A DNA stretch of 64,000 nt from Arthrobacter sp. ISL-85 (GTDB taxonomy: Bacteria > Actinomycetota > Actinomycetes > Actinomycetales > Micrococcaceae), in assembly GCF_018613675.1 (NCBI RefSeq), contig NZ_JAGGPQ010000001.1, positions 62,001 to 126,000 of the forward strand, read 5' to 3'. Shown here piece by piece: positions 7,310-15,902 of this stretch. A program made the translations under genes and the position numbers. The first letter of the stretch is position 1. The number at the start of each line of letters is the position of its first letter. The notes under the pieces are model-generated. The model was not told the DNA's origin, ran no database searches, and saw only the letters and a program-made list of their open reading frames with translations.

Positions 7310-8812
7310 ATGAACAACCTGACGAAGGCGCGCCGCATTGCCGCGGCGGCAATGGCGCTGATGACGGCCTGCGCAGCCGGGATCACCTCAGCACAGGCGG
7401 CACCCCAAGGCGACCCGGCACCCCAGGGCGAGCCGGCGCGCTATGGGCCCGGCGCTCCGGGAAGCGGTGATCCCTACTTCCCTTCCGCGGGCAATGGCGG
7501 GTACGACGTCCTGCACTATGACCTCGACCTCCGCTACTCGCCGCCGTCGGACCCGGCCGTGCCCGCCGGGAAGCTCACGGCGGAGGCAACCATCACCCTC
7601 CGCGCCACCCAGAACCTGGACGCCCTCAACTTCGACCTCCGCGGACTCGCGGTGACCGCGGTGGACGTGGACGGCAAGGACGTCAACCACGGTGCAGGCC
7701 CCTCTGACTGGACGCAGGTGCAGGACGATGCCAGCCGCACTTGGGAGCTCACCGTGGGCCTGAGGCCGAAACTGAAGGCAGGCCAGAAGGCCGCCATCAC
7801 CATCGACTACGGCGGCACCACCGGGCGGCCGGAAGACACCACGGGGGCGCTGTACGGATGGGTGACCACCGCTGACGGGGCCATGGTGGTCAGCGAGCCC
7901 GACGGTGCGCCCACCTGGTATCCGGTAAATGACGACCCCGAGGACAAAGCCACGTACTCCTTCCACATCACCGTCCCGGAAGGAAAAACCGCGGTGGCCA
8001 ACGGCCTGCCCGGCGGCAAACCGGAAACCAAGGCCGGCTGGACAACGTGGACCTGGGAAGCGCGGGATCCGATGGCCAGCTACCTGGCCACGGCAAGCAT
8101 CGGTGACTTCACCCTGTCCTACGGCAAAGGACCTCACGGCCTGCCGATCATTAACGCGGTGGACCGCGGCGTGACCGGCCCGGCGCTGGAGAAAACCAAC
8201 GCGGCCCTCGCGCTGCAGCCGCAGATGATCGCATTCCTGTCGGACCTGTTCGGGCCTTACCCGTTCGAGGCTTTCGGCGCGATCGTGGACGATGATTCGG
8301 TGGACTACGCGCTGGAAACGCAAACCCGGCCGGTCTACTCGGAGGTTGCGGACGAGGACACTGTTGTCCACGAACTGGGGCACCAGTGGTTCGGCAACAG
8401 CGTCAGTCCGGCGGACTGGAAGGACATCTGGCTCAACGAGGGCTGGGCAACCTACATTCAGTGGCTGTGGGCCGAGCACCAGGGCAAGTCGACAGTGGCG
8501 AAGCAGTTCACGGACACGGTGGCGGACCTGGACAGCAAGAACCTCTGGGGACTGAACATCGCGGACCCCGGACGGGACAACCTGTTCGCGGAGCAGGTTT
8601 ACCACCGCGGCGCCGCCGCACTCCATGCCCTTCGCGCCAAGATCGGGGACCAGGCGTTCTTCGCGGGTGCCAAGGAATGGCTGGACCGCTACAGCAACTC
8701 CTCGGCAACAACGGAAGATTTTGAAAACGTGATGGAGGAGGCCTCCGGCCGGCAGCTTGACGCGTTCTTCAATGACTGGCTGCGGGAAGGTGACCGGCCG
8801 GCGATGCCTTAG
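7310..8812 (+). CDS. Secreted M1-family zinc aminopeptidase
   Basis: M1 peptidases remove N-terminal amino acids using one zinc ion. The 500-residue product has a classic signal peptide (basic MNNLTKARR, a hydrophobic core, cleavage near TSAQA-AP), a Gly/Pro-rich spacer, an N-terminal beta domain and the catalytic motif HELGH (His354, Glu355, His358) with the third ligand Glu377 in LNEGWATY, the correct 18-residue spacing. It lacks the large helical C-terminal domain of PepN, so it is a short form. The frame extends upstream to 7175, but the signal peptide begins at 7310 with AGGA upstream. Its last 44 bases overlap the end of the convergent LacI gene. It probably digests external peptides. 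Confidence 0.9.
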   Translation: MNNLTKARRIAAAAMALMTACAAGITSAQAAPQGDPAPQGEPARYGPGAPGSGDPYFPSAGNGGYDVLHYDLDLRYSPPSDPAVPAGKLTAEATITLRATQNLDALNFDLRGLAVTAVDVDGKDVNHGAGPSDWTQVQDDASRTWELTVGLRPKLKAGQKAAITIDYGGTTGRPEDTTGALYGWVTTADGAMVVSEPDGAPTWYPVNDDPEDKATYSFHITVPEGKTAVANGLPGGKPETKAGWTTWTWEARDPMASYLATASIGDFTLSYGKGPHGLPIINAVDRGVTGPALEKTNAALALQPQMIAFLSDLFGPYPFEAFGAIVDDDSVDYALETQTRPVYSEVADEDTVVHELGHQWFGNSVSPADWKDIWLNEGWATYIQWLWAEHQGKSTVAKQFTDTVADLDSKNLWGLNIADPGRDNLFAEQVYHRGAAALHALRAKIGDQAFFAGAKEWLDRYSNSSATTEDFENVMEEASGRQLDAFFNDWLREGDRPAMP

Positions 8813-9833
8813 TGGAGCCGCGCACCACCAGCGACGTCTCCAGGGTGACGCCACCGGGCCCCAGGGACTTGCCCTCCATCAGCCGGCGCAGCTGCTCCCC
8901 GGCCTTCTGTCCCAGGGCGGTGGCAGGCAGGTGCACACTGGTCAGGCCGGGATTGCTCGTGGCCGAATAGGGCAGGTCGTCGAACCCGGCCACCGCCAGC
9001 TCCTCCGGGATCCGGACCCCTGCCACCCGCGCCTCCTGCAGCACGCCGTAGGCGTGCGTGTCGGTGGCGCAGGCGACGGCGGTTACGCCGGCGCGCTGCC
9101 AGTCCGGCCAGGCCCAGGCGAACGAGGCCGCCGCGGCGCCCACGTCGATGGTGGTGCTGATAATGCGCTTGGGACTTACTGTGATGCCTCGGGAGGCAGC
9201 CTCCTCCAGGAACGCGGCGCGCCGGACCGCGAAGGTTTCGGTGCCGGTCACGCTGTCCACATAGGCGGCTTCCTTGTGCCCGGCGTCAGCCAGGTGCGCC
9301 GCGAGCTGGCGTGCCCCGCTGGCCACGTCCAGGTTTACGGACGGTGCGTAGGATTCCAGCCCCGGCGCATCAAGCAGGACAAGGGGCGACGGCGACGCCA
9401 GGTCTTCGAGGAATCCGGCGTTGGGTGCATCCACCAGCAGCCCCGCGGGCCGCAGGGACATCAGCCGCCGGACGTCGTCGGCCTCCGGAAACTCACCGGC
9501 CTCGGTGACGGAAAGCAGCAGCTGGTACTGCGGGCCCAGCGATTCCCGCACGCCGGCGATCACCTTGGCGAAGAACGGGTTGGAGATGTCCGGCGCCACC
9601 AGGATCACGATCGAGCTGACGCCCTTGGCCAGGGAGCTGCCGATCCCGTCCACCACGTAGCCGAGCTCGGCGATGGCCTCCCGCACCCGGGCAATGTTGT
9701 CCTTGGCCACGCGGCCCGCGGTCTTCCCGTTGGCCACCAGCGATACGGTGGCCACCGAAACGCCGGCCCGTGCGGCCACCATCGCCGCCGTCACCCGCCG
9801 CGGCCGCTGCGGCACCTGCTCCCCGGAATCCAT
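8769..9833 (-). CDS. LacI-family repressor of the ribonucleoside operon
   Basis: 354 residues: an N-terminal HTH and hinge (VTAAMVAARAGVSVATVSL) and a periplasmic-binding-protein-like sensor domain with typical landmarks (DISNPFFAKVIAGV, AGFDDLPYS, TSVHLPATALGQKA). I chose the ATG at 9833 because the HTH starts just after it; the upstream extension to 9917 is Gly/Arg-rich and unlike any LacI N-terminus. The gene diverges from the nucleoside hydrolase gene, and two LacI-type half-palindromes lie between them, so it probably represses both directions. The inducer is likely a nucleoside or ribose, inferred from the operon. A long frame on the opposite strand is a shadow. Confidence 0.88.
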   Translation of the reverse strand: MDSGEQVPQRPRRVTAAMVAARAGVSVATVSLVANGKTAGRVAKDNIARVREAIAELGYVVDGIGSSLAKGVSSIVILVAPDISNPFFAKVIAGVRESLGPQYQLLLSVTEAGEFPEADDVRRLMSLRPAGLLVDAPNAGFLEDLASPSPLVLLDAPGLESYAPSVNLDVASGARQLAAHLADAGHKEAAYVDSVTGTETFAVRRAAFLEEAASRGITVSPKRIISTTIDVGAAAASFAWAWPDWQRAGVTAVACATDTHAYGVLQEARVAGVRIPEELAVAGFDDLPYSATSNPGLTSVHLPATALGQKAGEQLRRLMEGKSLGPGGVTLETSLVVRGSTKASPAGHLPAASH

Positions 9834-9925
9834 ACTTTGATCGTAGTAGGCCCCGGGGCCACGCCGTTCCGGCTGCGAAGTGACGGCGGACCCGCACGCG
9901 CCCGGCTTCCGGCCCAATCAAGGCA

Positions 9926-9972
9926 TCAAGCGTTTGACGTGCGGCGATGTGCACCGGACGTTAAGCGTTTGA
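9926..9972. promoter_or_regulatory. Two LacI-type operators between the repressor and the nucleoside operon
   Basis: TCAAGCGTTTGA (9926-9937) and TTAAGCGTTTGA (9961-9972), each followed by CGT, are near-palindromes around a central CG, the usual form of LacI-family sites. They are 35 bp apart in the divergent gap, in an arrangement that allows joint control of both genes. Confidence 0.6.
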
Positions 9973-10059
9973 CGTAGACCACAAAACCCTGCCATGATCA
10001 CTCCCGGAATACTGAAACCCCTGCCTTCCCGGCAGGCCCCAATGACGTGGAGCACCATC

Positions 10060-11148
10060 GTGGAACCCAATCCCCAAAAGAGTCAGCCCGAACCCAGGAA
10101 GATCATCCTGGACTGCGATCCCGGCCACGATGACGCCGTGGCCCTCCTGCTCGCACACGGCAACCCGGACATCGAACTGCTGGCCGTCACCACGGTGGTA
10201 GGCAACCAGACCCTCGAAAAAGTCACCCGCAACGCCCTGGCCGTCGGCACCATCACCGGCATCACCGGCGTCCCCTTCGCCGCCGGCTGCCCCCGCCCAC
10301 TGGTCCGCAGCATCGAAACCGCACCGGACATCCACGGCGAGTCGGGGATGGACGGCCCCGCCCTTCCCCAGTCCACCATCGAACTGGACCCGCGCCACGC
10401 CGTCGACCTCATCATCGACACCGTCATGGCGCACGAGCCCGGCACCGTCACGCTCGTCCCCACCGCAGGCCTAACCAACATCGCCATGGCTGCCCGCAAG
10501 GAACCGCGCATCGTGGAACGCGTCAAGGAAGTGGTCCTCATGGGCGGCGGCTACCATGTGGGCAACTGGAGCGCCGTGGCCGAGTTCAACATCATCATCG
10601 ACCCCGAGGCCGCGCACATCGTTTTCAACGAGAAATGGCCCGTGGTCATGGTGGGCCTGGACCTCACCCACCAGGCCCTGGCCACCCCGGACGTGGTGGA
10701 AAGGATCGCCGCCATAGGCACCGGCCCCGCGAAGTTCGTCACCGAGTTGATGGACTTCTTCGCCCACACCTACAAGGACGCCCAGGGCTTCGACTACCCG
10801 CCCGTCCACGACCCCTGCGCCGTGGCCTACGTGATCGATCCCAGCATCGTGAGCACCCGCAAGGTGCCCGTGAACATCGAATTGCAGGGCACCCTGACCC
10901 TCGGCATGACCGTGGCCGACTTCCGCGCCCCCGCGCCTGACGACTGCCACACCAGCGTTGCCGTGGACCTGGATCATGCACGGTTCTGGGAGCTGGTCAC
11001 CGACGCGCTGGTCCGCATTGGCGAGCCGGGCAGCAATGCCAAAGCGGACGACGGCGGCAGGCACCAAGGTGCAGGCCTCACCCAGGGCAACGCGTCCGAC
11101 GTCGAACTTAACGACGGCGCCGCCCTCACCACCGGAGGGGTCAAGTAA
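10060..11148 (+). CDS. Inosine/uridine-type nucleoside hydrolase
   Basis: The enzyme splits ribonucleosides into base and ribose. The N-terminal calcium-binding signature DCDPGHDDA (residues 18-26 from this start) is intact, and later landmarks (LVPTAGLTNIAMA, VVLMGGG, EFNIIIDPEAA, DPCAVAYVID) follow in family order. The frame is open from 9994, but GGAG at 10049-10052 sits seven bases before the GTG at 10060 and the fold begins 13 residues later, so I prefer that start; the ATGs at 9994 and 10042 are alternatives. The last ~40 residues are polar and outside the fold. The next gene, a transporter, starts directly after its stop codon. Confidence 0.88.
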   Translation: MEPNPQKSQPEPRKIILDCDPGHDDAVALLLAHGNPDIELLAVTTVVGNQTLEKVTRNALAVGTITGITGVPFAAGCPRPLVRSIETAPDIHGESGMDGPALPQSTIELDPRHAVDLIIDTVMAHEPGTVTLVPTAGLTNIAMAARKEPRIVERVKEVVLMGGGYHVGNWSAVAEFNIIIDPEAAHIVFNEKWPVVMVGLDLTHQALATPDVVERIAAIGTGPAKFVTELMDFFAHTYKDAQGFDYPPVHDPCAVAYVIDPSIVSTRKVPVNIELQGTLTLGMTVADFRAPAPDDCHTSVAVDLDHARFWELVTDALVRIGEPGSNAKADDGGRHQGAGLTQGNASDVELNDGAALTTGGVK

Positions 11149-12579
11149 ATGGCCACCGCAACCCTGACTGAAACCAAGACCGGCCGCGGCAACATCGCCG
11201 CCCTTATGACCGCACTGCTGGCTGCCTGCGTGGCGTTCCAGCTCAACGCCTCCATGCTCAGCCCCGCCCTGGTGACCATGGGCCAGGAGCTCAAGGCGGA
11301 CCAGGCACTGATCGGACTCTCCCAAACCTGGTTCTTCACCGCGGCCGCCTTGTTCTCCCTGTTCCTGCCGCGCCTGAGCGACATCATTGGCCGCAAGAAG
11401 GTCCTGGTGGGCATGATGCTGCTCATGGCCGTGGGCTCCGTCATCGCGGCGCTCGCCCCGGACATCACGTGGCTCTTCGTGGGCCGCATCATCCAGGGCA
11501 TCAGCGGACCCACCGTCCCGCTCTGCCTGATCATGTTGCGCTCCGCCGTCAGCAACCCCCGCAAGTACGGGACACTGATGGGCCTCATTACTGCCGTCAA
11601 CGGCGGCGTTGCCGGCGTCGACTCCTTCGTGGGCGGCTACTTCGCCGAGCACTTCGGCTTCCGCAGCATCTTCTGGCTGATGGTGGTCCTGGCCCTCGCG
11701 GCCACCGCCCTCATCATGTTCCTGGCCACCGAGAGCAAGCCCGCCGCCGGAACCCGGATGGACTGGCTGGGCGTGTTCTTCATCGTCGTCGCCGTCGGCG
11801 CGCTGCTGACCGCCCTGAACGAGGCCGCCAAACTGGTGGCCGGCTTCTCCGCCGGCACCCTGATGCTGAGCCTTGCGCTGGTCCTCGTATCCGCCGTCGC
11901 GTTCTTTGCCTTCTGGCGCACCGAACAGCGTGCCGCCCGGCCCATGGTGGAAACCGTGCACCTGCGCCAGCGCGCCACCTGGGCACCGCTGCTGACCACC
12001 ACGCTGACCATGACCGGCATCTTCGCCGTCATCAACGGCATCGTGCCCGCGTATGTGCAGGCCGCGAGCCCCGGCTTCGGCGTCGGCCCCACCGAGATGT
12101 CACTGATGATCCTCACCCCGTACGCGCTCCTTGGCTGGCTGGTGGGCCCGCTCAGCGGCAGGCTCGCGCCCGTGTTGGGCTACACCAAGGTGCTGCGGAT
12201 CGGCCTCCTGGGCAGCATCGCAGCTTTGGCCGTCATCGCGTTCCTGGGCCTGCACAGCCTGCCCATGATGATTGCCGGAACGGTCTTGCTGGGCATCATG
12301 TACGCCGGTACGGTCAACATCATGCTCAATGGACTCGGCGTTGTCCTCTCGCCCGCCGGCAACCCCGGCTTCCTCCCCGGCATGAACGCCGGCGCCTTCA
12401 ACCTGGGCGCAGGCCTGAGTTTCCTCATCCTGCCGGCCGTGCTGGTGGCGACGTCCGCGCTCGGCGATGCGGCCGCGTCGTACCTGACCGTCGTGGTGGT
12501 CGGCCTGGCCCTGACCGTGGCCGCGTTCGCCGCGTCGCTGCTGATCCCCAAGCCGGTCGAGGCTGAGGTGGCCCCGTGA
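11149..12579 (+). CDS. MFS transporter, probable nucleoside importer
   Basis: A 476-residue permease with 12-14 hydrophobic segments and the MFS motif A (SDIIGRKKV, 77-85) in the first cytoplasmic loop. The central loop and extra segments resemble the DHA2-type branch of the superfamily, whose best known members export drugs. Its location, with no gap between the nucleoside hydrolase stop and this ATG and a 4-base overlap with the ribokinase behind it, argues for uptake of ribonucleosides instead. That assignment rests on context only; no substrate-binding residues can be read from the sequence. Confidence 0.8.
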   Translation: MATATLTETKTGRGNIAALMTALLAACVAFQLNASMLSPALVTMGQELKADQALIGLSQTWFFTAAALFSLFLPRLSDIIGRKKVLVGMMLLMAVGSVIAALAPDITWLFVGRIIQGISGPTVPLCLIMLRSAVSNPRKYGTLMGLITAVNGGVAGVDSFVGGYFAEHFGFRSIFWLMVVLALAATALIMFLATESKPAAGTRMDWLGVFFIVVAVGALLTALNEAAKLVAGFSAGTLMLSLALVLVSAVAFFAFWRTEQRAARPMVETVHLRQRATWAPLLTTTLTMTGIFAVINGIVPAYVQAASPGFGVGPTEMSLMILTPYALLGWLVGPLSGRLAPVLGYTKVLRIGLLGSIAALAVIAFLGLHSLPMMIAGTVLLGIMYAGTVNIMLNGLGVVLSPAGNPGFLPGMNAGAFNLGAGLSFLILPAVLVATSALGDAAASYLTVVVVGLALTVAAFAASLLIPKPVEAEVAP

Positions 12580-13541
12580 CTGGCCCGGGCCTGGGGCAGC
12601 CAGGCCGGATCGTCGTCGTCGGCTCCCTCAATGCCGACCTCACTATCTACTGCGAACGCCTCCCGCAGCCCGGCGAGACGGTCCAGGGCAACGGGTTCGC
12701 CGTGAATCCCGGGGGCAAGAGCGCCAACCAGGCCGTGGCCGCGGCCCGCTTGGGCGGGCACGTCAGCCTGGTGGGTGCCGTGGGGGAGGACGCCAACGGC
12801 AACATGCTTCAAGCCTCGGTGGCCGGGGCAGGTGTGGACGTCAGCCATGTGCGCACGTCCAGCGAGCCCACCGGTGTTGCCGTGATTTCCGTGGACGCGC
12901 GCGGCGAGAACACCATCATCATCTCGGCCGGCGCCAACGGCACTTTGTCGCCTGCGGACGTGGCCGGCGCTGCGGATGTTTTGGACGGCGCTGCCGTGGT
13001 GAGCCTCTGCCTCGAGGTCAGCATGGACACGGTGCTGGCGGCCGCGCAGGCAGGGCACGACGCCGGCGCAACAGTCTTGCTGAACCTGTCACCTTATGCG
13101 GAGATTCCGTCAGCCCTGGCTGGGTTGGCGGACGTCCTGCTGGTCAATGCGCACGAGGCCGCACTGTTCCTGGGTTCTTCGGTCCCCGGCGCCGACGCTG
13201 CTGCCGCGGACTGGGACGCTGTGCGCTCGCGGTTTGCCGGCCACGGGATCCGGCAGGTCCTGGTGACGCTGGGTTCGCAGGGCTCTGTGGTGCTGGATTC
13301 GCTCGCTTCGCCCGATGCCCGGGTGACCCGCGTCCAGCCCACCACGGTTGCGGCTGTTGACACCACCGGCGCCGGCGACGCCTTCACCGGAGCGGTGGCC
13401 GTTCGGCTGGCGGCGGGCGACGCGCTGGCCGAGGCCGCCGCGTTCGCCTCCGTTGCCGCGGCAATGGCCACTACCCGCAAGGGGACCCAGGCCGCGTACC
13501 CGGAAGCGGCCGACGTCGAACGCCGCCTGGGCAAGGCCTAA
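12576..13541 (+). CDS. rbsK: Ribokinase
   Basis: A PfkB-family sugar kinase that would phosphorylate the ribose freed by the nucleoside hydrolase. The 321 residues carry the family marks NADLTIYCERLPQPGETV, NPGGKSANQAVAAARLG (44-60), and the C-terminal DTTGAGDAF (262-270) with catalytic Asp268. The GTG start overlaps the transporter stop by four bases (GTGA), a translational coupling. It completes a uptake, cleavage and phosphorylation pathway. A palindromic repeat begins 16 bases after the stop codon. Confidence 0.9.
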   Translation: MTGPGLGQPGRIVVVGSLNADLTIYCERLPQPGETVQGNGFAVNPGGKSANQAVAAARLGGHVSLVGAVGEDANGNMLQASVAGAGVDVSHVRTSSEPTGVAVISVDARGENTIIISAGANGTLSPADVAGAADVLDGAAVVSLCLEVSMDTVLAAAQAGHDAGATVLLNLSPYAEIPSALAGLADVLLVNAHEAALFLGSSVPGADAAAADWDAVRSRFAGHGIRQVLVTLGSQGSVVLDSLASPDARVTRVQPTTVAAVDTTGAGDAFTGAVAVRLAAGDALAEAAAFASVAAAMATTRKGTQAAYPEAADVERRLGKA

Positions 13542-13556
13542 ACCCCGCTCCAAACC

Positions 13557-13618
13557 CATCGATTGCTGAGTAACTGCCGTTTTCGTGCTCCAAAACGGCA
13601 GCTACTCAGCAGTCGATG
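13557..13618. repeat. Palindromic repeat, copy A
   Basis: A 62-bp nearly perfect inverted repeat after the ribokinase gene. The left arm starts ATCGATTGCTGAGTAACTG and continues CCGTTTT; the right arm reads CAAAACGGCAG then CTACTCAGCAGTCGAT. It shares its 10-bp ends and the GCCGTTTT...CAAAA core with copies B and C but has a different, still complementary, middle stem. It could end transcription of both convergent genes. Confidence 0.75.
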
Positions 13619-13680
13619 AGGGTTAACGGAGCTTGCGAGGCGAGGGAGCCGGTGGGGAGCAGTCGATGAGGGTTAGCGGA
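13608..13680 (+). repeat. 23-bp direct repeat at the end of copy A and of the SDR gene
   Basis: AGCAGTCGATGAGGGTTA(A/G) followed by CGGA occurs at 13608-13630 and again at 13658-13680 with one mismatch, 27 bp apart. The first copy includes the right tip of palindrome A. The second contains the stop codon and the last codon of the convergent SDR gene, so the repeat has formed that protein's end. It looks like a local duplication. Confidence 0.65.
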
Positions 13681-14413
13681 GCGCGTCCAGGGTGACGCCG
13701 GTGTGTTCCGCGAGCTGGGCCAGCAGGGCATCCTGGAACTGGGGATCCCTCGCCGCACGGTGGGGGGTTTGCCGCTGCTGGTGGTACCAGTAGCCGCCGC
13801 TGGTCAGTGCCTCGGGGTCATCGCTGGTGGCCAGCCATTCCTGGGTGCGGTGGCCCAGTTCCAGGCTGTCAGGGGCTGACCGGCCGCCCATCCGGGTAGG
13901 CACCCAGCCGGGGTCGACGGCGTTGCTGGCGACGTTCGGCACCAACCGGGCCACGGCTGCCGACAGCGCTGTGATGTGCAGCTTGGTGGTTGAGTATGAA
14001 GCCGTCGTCGTGCGTCCTGCCCAGTCCAGTCCGTCCAGGCCGGTGTCACCGCCCCGGTGCATCCCGCTGCTCAGGTAGATGAGCCGGCGGGGTCCGGGGA
14101 TGAGTGCTGTCAGCAGGTAGGGCGCCACGACGTTCACGGGCAGCAGCGAGGCACCGTTCAGGACGCCGGCGTTGTGGACCACGGCGTCGATCCCGCCGAT
14201 TCCGCTGACGTCCTCCGCAATCCGCCGGACCTCGTCGGACACGGCGAGATCCCCCGTAACGCACTGCGCCCCGCGGTCCAGCAGGTGCTGGACCGCGGGG
14301 ACGCGCTGGGCGGACCGCGCATGGACGACCACCTCGTGGCCCTCCCGCAGCAATGTATCTGCCGTTGCCAGGCCAAGTCCGTCGGTGGATCCGGTGATGA
14401 AGACGCGTGCCAT
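13673..14413 (-). CDS. Short-chain dehydrogenase/reductase
   Basis: A 246-residue Rossmann-fold oxidoreductase. The NAD(P)-binding motif is GSTDGLG (8-14), NAG appears in VVHNAGVLNGA, and the active-site pair is YSTTK preceded by a serine in YLSSGM. The ATG at 14413 has GGAGGG seven bases upstream; an earlier in-frame start (14446) has none. Relatives act on sugars, ketones or alcohols, and the substrate cannot be told. The gene is flanked by palindrome A at its 3' end and by a surface-protein gene upstream, which starts about 80 bp away on the same strand. Confidence 0.82.
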   Translation of the reverse strand: MARVFITGSTDGLGLATADTLLREGHEVVVHARSAQRVPAVQHLLDRGAQCVTGDLAVSDEVRRIAEDVSGIGGIDAVVHNAGVLNGASLLPVNVVAPYLLTALIPGPRRLIYLSSGMHRGGDTGLDGLDWAGRTTTASYSTTKLHITALSAAVARLVPNVASNAVDPGWVPTRMGGRSAPDSLELGHRTQEWLATSDDPEALTSGGYWYHQQRQTPHRAARDPQFQDALLAQLAEHTGVTLDALR

Positions 14414-14492
14414 GCTGGGCCCTCCCTGATTAGTGGTTCTAACCAAACGCTACTCCGCAGCCCCTGTTGGCCAGCGGCGCGCCGGGACGGGA

Positions 14493-14837
14493 TCAGCCGC
14501 GCTTCCGGCCCAGGATCAGCGCCAGTAGTCCCCCGAAGACCAGAAACAGCAGGCCCACCACCAGCAGCCCGGTGTTGACGCCCGTGGTGGCCAGCGTCTC
14601 GGGGGCGGAGGCGCTGGCCACTGCCGGCACAGCATCCCTGGCTGATGTCGCGGCGTGGGTGCCCTGTGCGGGGGCGAGGTCGGTGGAAATCGTGTTCGCG
14701 GCCGTTACCTGGGTGACGGGCGGCAGCCCATCACTACCCGCTGTGGTGCCAGCGGCGTTGGCGGCTGCGCCACTTGAGACCAGAAGGCCGCCTGCGATCA
14801 CGGCAGTGAGCAGGCGTCGACGGACATTGCGCATCAT
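14493..14837 (-). CDS. Small sortase-anchored surface protein (LAxTG type)
   Basis: 114 residues in three parts: a signal peptide (MMRNVRRRLL, a hydrophobic core, cleavage near ANAA), a Thr/Ala-rich segment of about 50 residues with no fold I recognise, and a C-terminal sorting signal made of LATTG (82-86), a membrane segment (89-109) and the basic tail RKRG. LAxTG is the motif used by class E sortases of actinobacteria, so the protein is probably linked to the cell wall. No sortase gene is in the window. The Pro/Ala-rich secreted protein encoded just upstream on the same strand may be its partner. Confidence 0.78.
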   Translation of the reverse strand: MMRNVRRRLLTAVIAGGLLVSSGAAANAAGTTAGSDGLPPVTQVTAANTISTDLAPAQGTHAATSARDAVPAVASASAPETLATTGVNTGLLVVGLLFLVFGGLLALILGRKRG

Positions 14838-14923
14838 TTTGAATTCTCCTGAAAGTTGGATCGGGCCTACTGCTTTAGCCCGGAATTGGCTCGTTCCGCG
14901 TCTGGACGCGGAGGGGGCCTCAA

Positions 14924-15784
14924 CTAGTCAGGAGATGATCCGGGGCCAAAGGACACCGGCGCGGGGGCAGCGGGCAAACCACCACGGATGGTGGCCGCGC
15001 CGGTCGCAGGGATCTGCAGGTTTTGGGCGCCGATCCACGCGGGCATGGCGGGGCCATTGCCTCCGGACACGCAGCTTCCGCCGGTGGCACCAGGCATCCC
15101 GGACAGTGGATCAGACGGCCTGGGGAACGGCGGGTTGTGCGCATCCGTCCCGGCTGGCAGCGGCACTAGGGCAGCCTGCTTCATTTGCGGGGCGCACGCC
15201 GTGCCGTGGTTGTGCAACATGTCGTGGAGGGGCCTGGCGTCATGGAGGGGGATGGCGGGAGCGGGTGCAGCGCCGGGGTTCGCTACCTCCAGTCCGGCCG
15301 TCCGGGCAGGTGCGGCATCCTCCACCTGGGGCACGTCAGCAACGGCAGGCTGGGGAGGCGCCGCCGTCCCGGGTGCGGGTGCAGCGGGTGCAACGGGCAC
15401 TGGCGAAGGCGCGGCGCTGACGACCGGTTCAAGGACCGGGGAAAGTGGTCCAAGGACCGCGCCGGCCACCGGGACAACGGTCCCCACTGTTCCGCTGATA
15501 ACGCCGTCCACAGTGCTAACGGCCGGTGCCACCACTGCCGCCACGGCGGTCACCGGTCCGCCACTTGGTCCTGCCTTCACTGGTGCCGGGATGTCAGCGG
15601 CCTGATGGGTGACGGAGGTGGTGGCCGAGCCCAACACGGACGGAGCGGCACCCAAAAGCGGTTCGCTGGGGCCGGAGGCATCAGCGGATGCACCTCCGGC
15701 TGACAAGGCGATCCACGATGCAGTTGCCGCCAGGGCGAGCAGAAGGGGGCGGAGAAACGCCCAGACAGTGAGTTTTGACTTCAC
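14924..15784 (-). CDS. Secreted Pro/Ala-rich protein
   Basis: 286 residues. The GTG at 15784 follows GGGGAGG by eight bases and begins a clear signal peptide (VKSKLTVWAFLRPLLLALAA, cleavage near GGASA). The mature part is low-complexity: Ala/Val/Pro-rich to residue ~190, then a less repetitive C-terminal region with His residues (HDARPLHDMLHNHG) and three Cys. No known domain, sorting signal or membrane anchor is present. The frame stays open to 16417 upstream, but that part overlaps the cyclodeaminase gene and reads as a shadow. It is followed after 86 bp by the LAxTG protein gene, and both are probably surface components. Confidence 0.65.
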   Translation of the reverse strand: MKSKLTVWAFLRPLLLALAATASWIALSAGGASADASGPSEPLLGAAPSVLGSATTSVTHQAADIPAPVKAGPSGGPVTAVAAVVAPAVSTVDGVISGTVGTVVPVAGAVLGPLSPVLEPVVSAAPSPVPVAPAAPAPGTAAPPQPAVADVPQVEDAAPARTAGLEVANPGAAPAPAIPLHDARPLHDMLHNHGTACAPQMKQAALVPLPAGTDAHNPPFPRPSDPLSGMPGATGGSCVSGGNGPAMPAWIGAQNLQIPATGAATIRGGLPAAPAPVSFGPGSSPD

Positions 15785-15902
15785 GCCGTACGCCTCCCCG
15801 GGGTCCCCTGCAAACAATGCTGCCCACCATAAGCACAGCCATGCGGCAGAGTCCAACGCCTGACCAGCGGAAATACGGGCATACAGTCCCACGGTGGGGT
15901 AC

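Noticed and set aside
8757-9977. Plus-strand open frame of about 400 codons
   Set aside because: It is antisense to the LacI gene and has no motif or ribosome-binding site.
10471-11961. Minus-strand open frame of about 496 codons
   Set aside because: It is antisense to the nucleoside hydrolase and MFS genes and consists of low-complexity His/Gly/Glu/Gln sequence.
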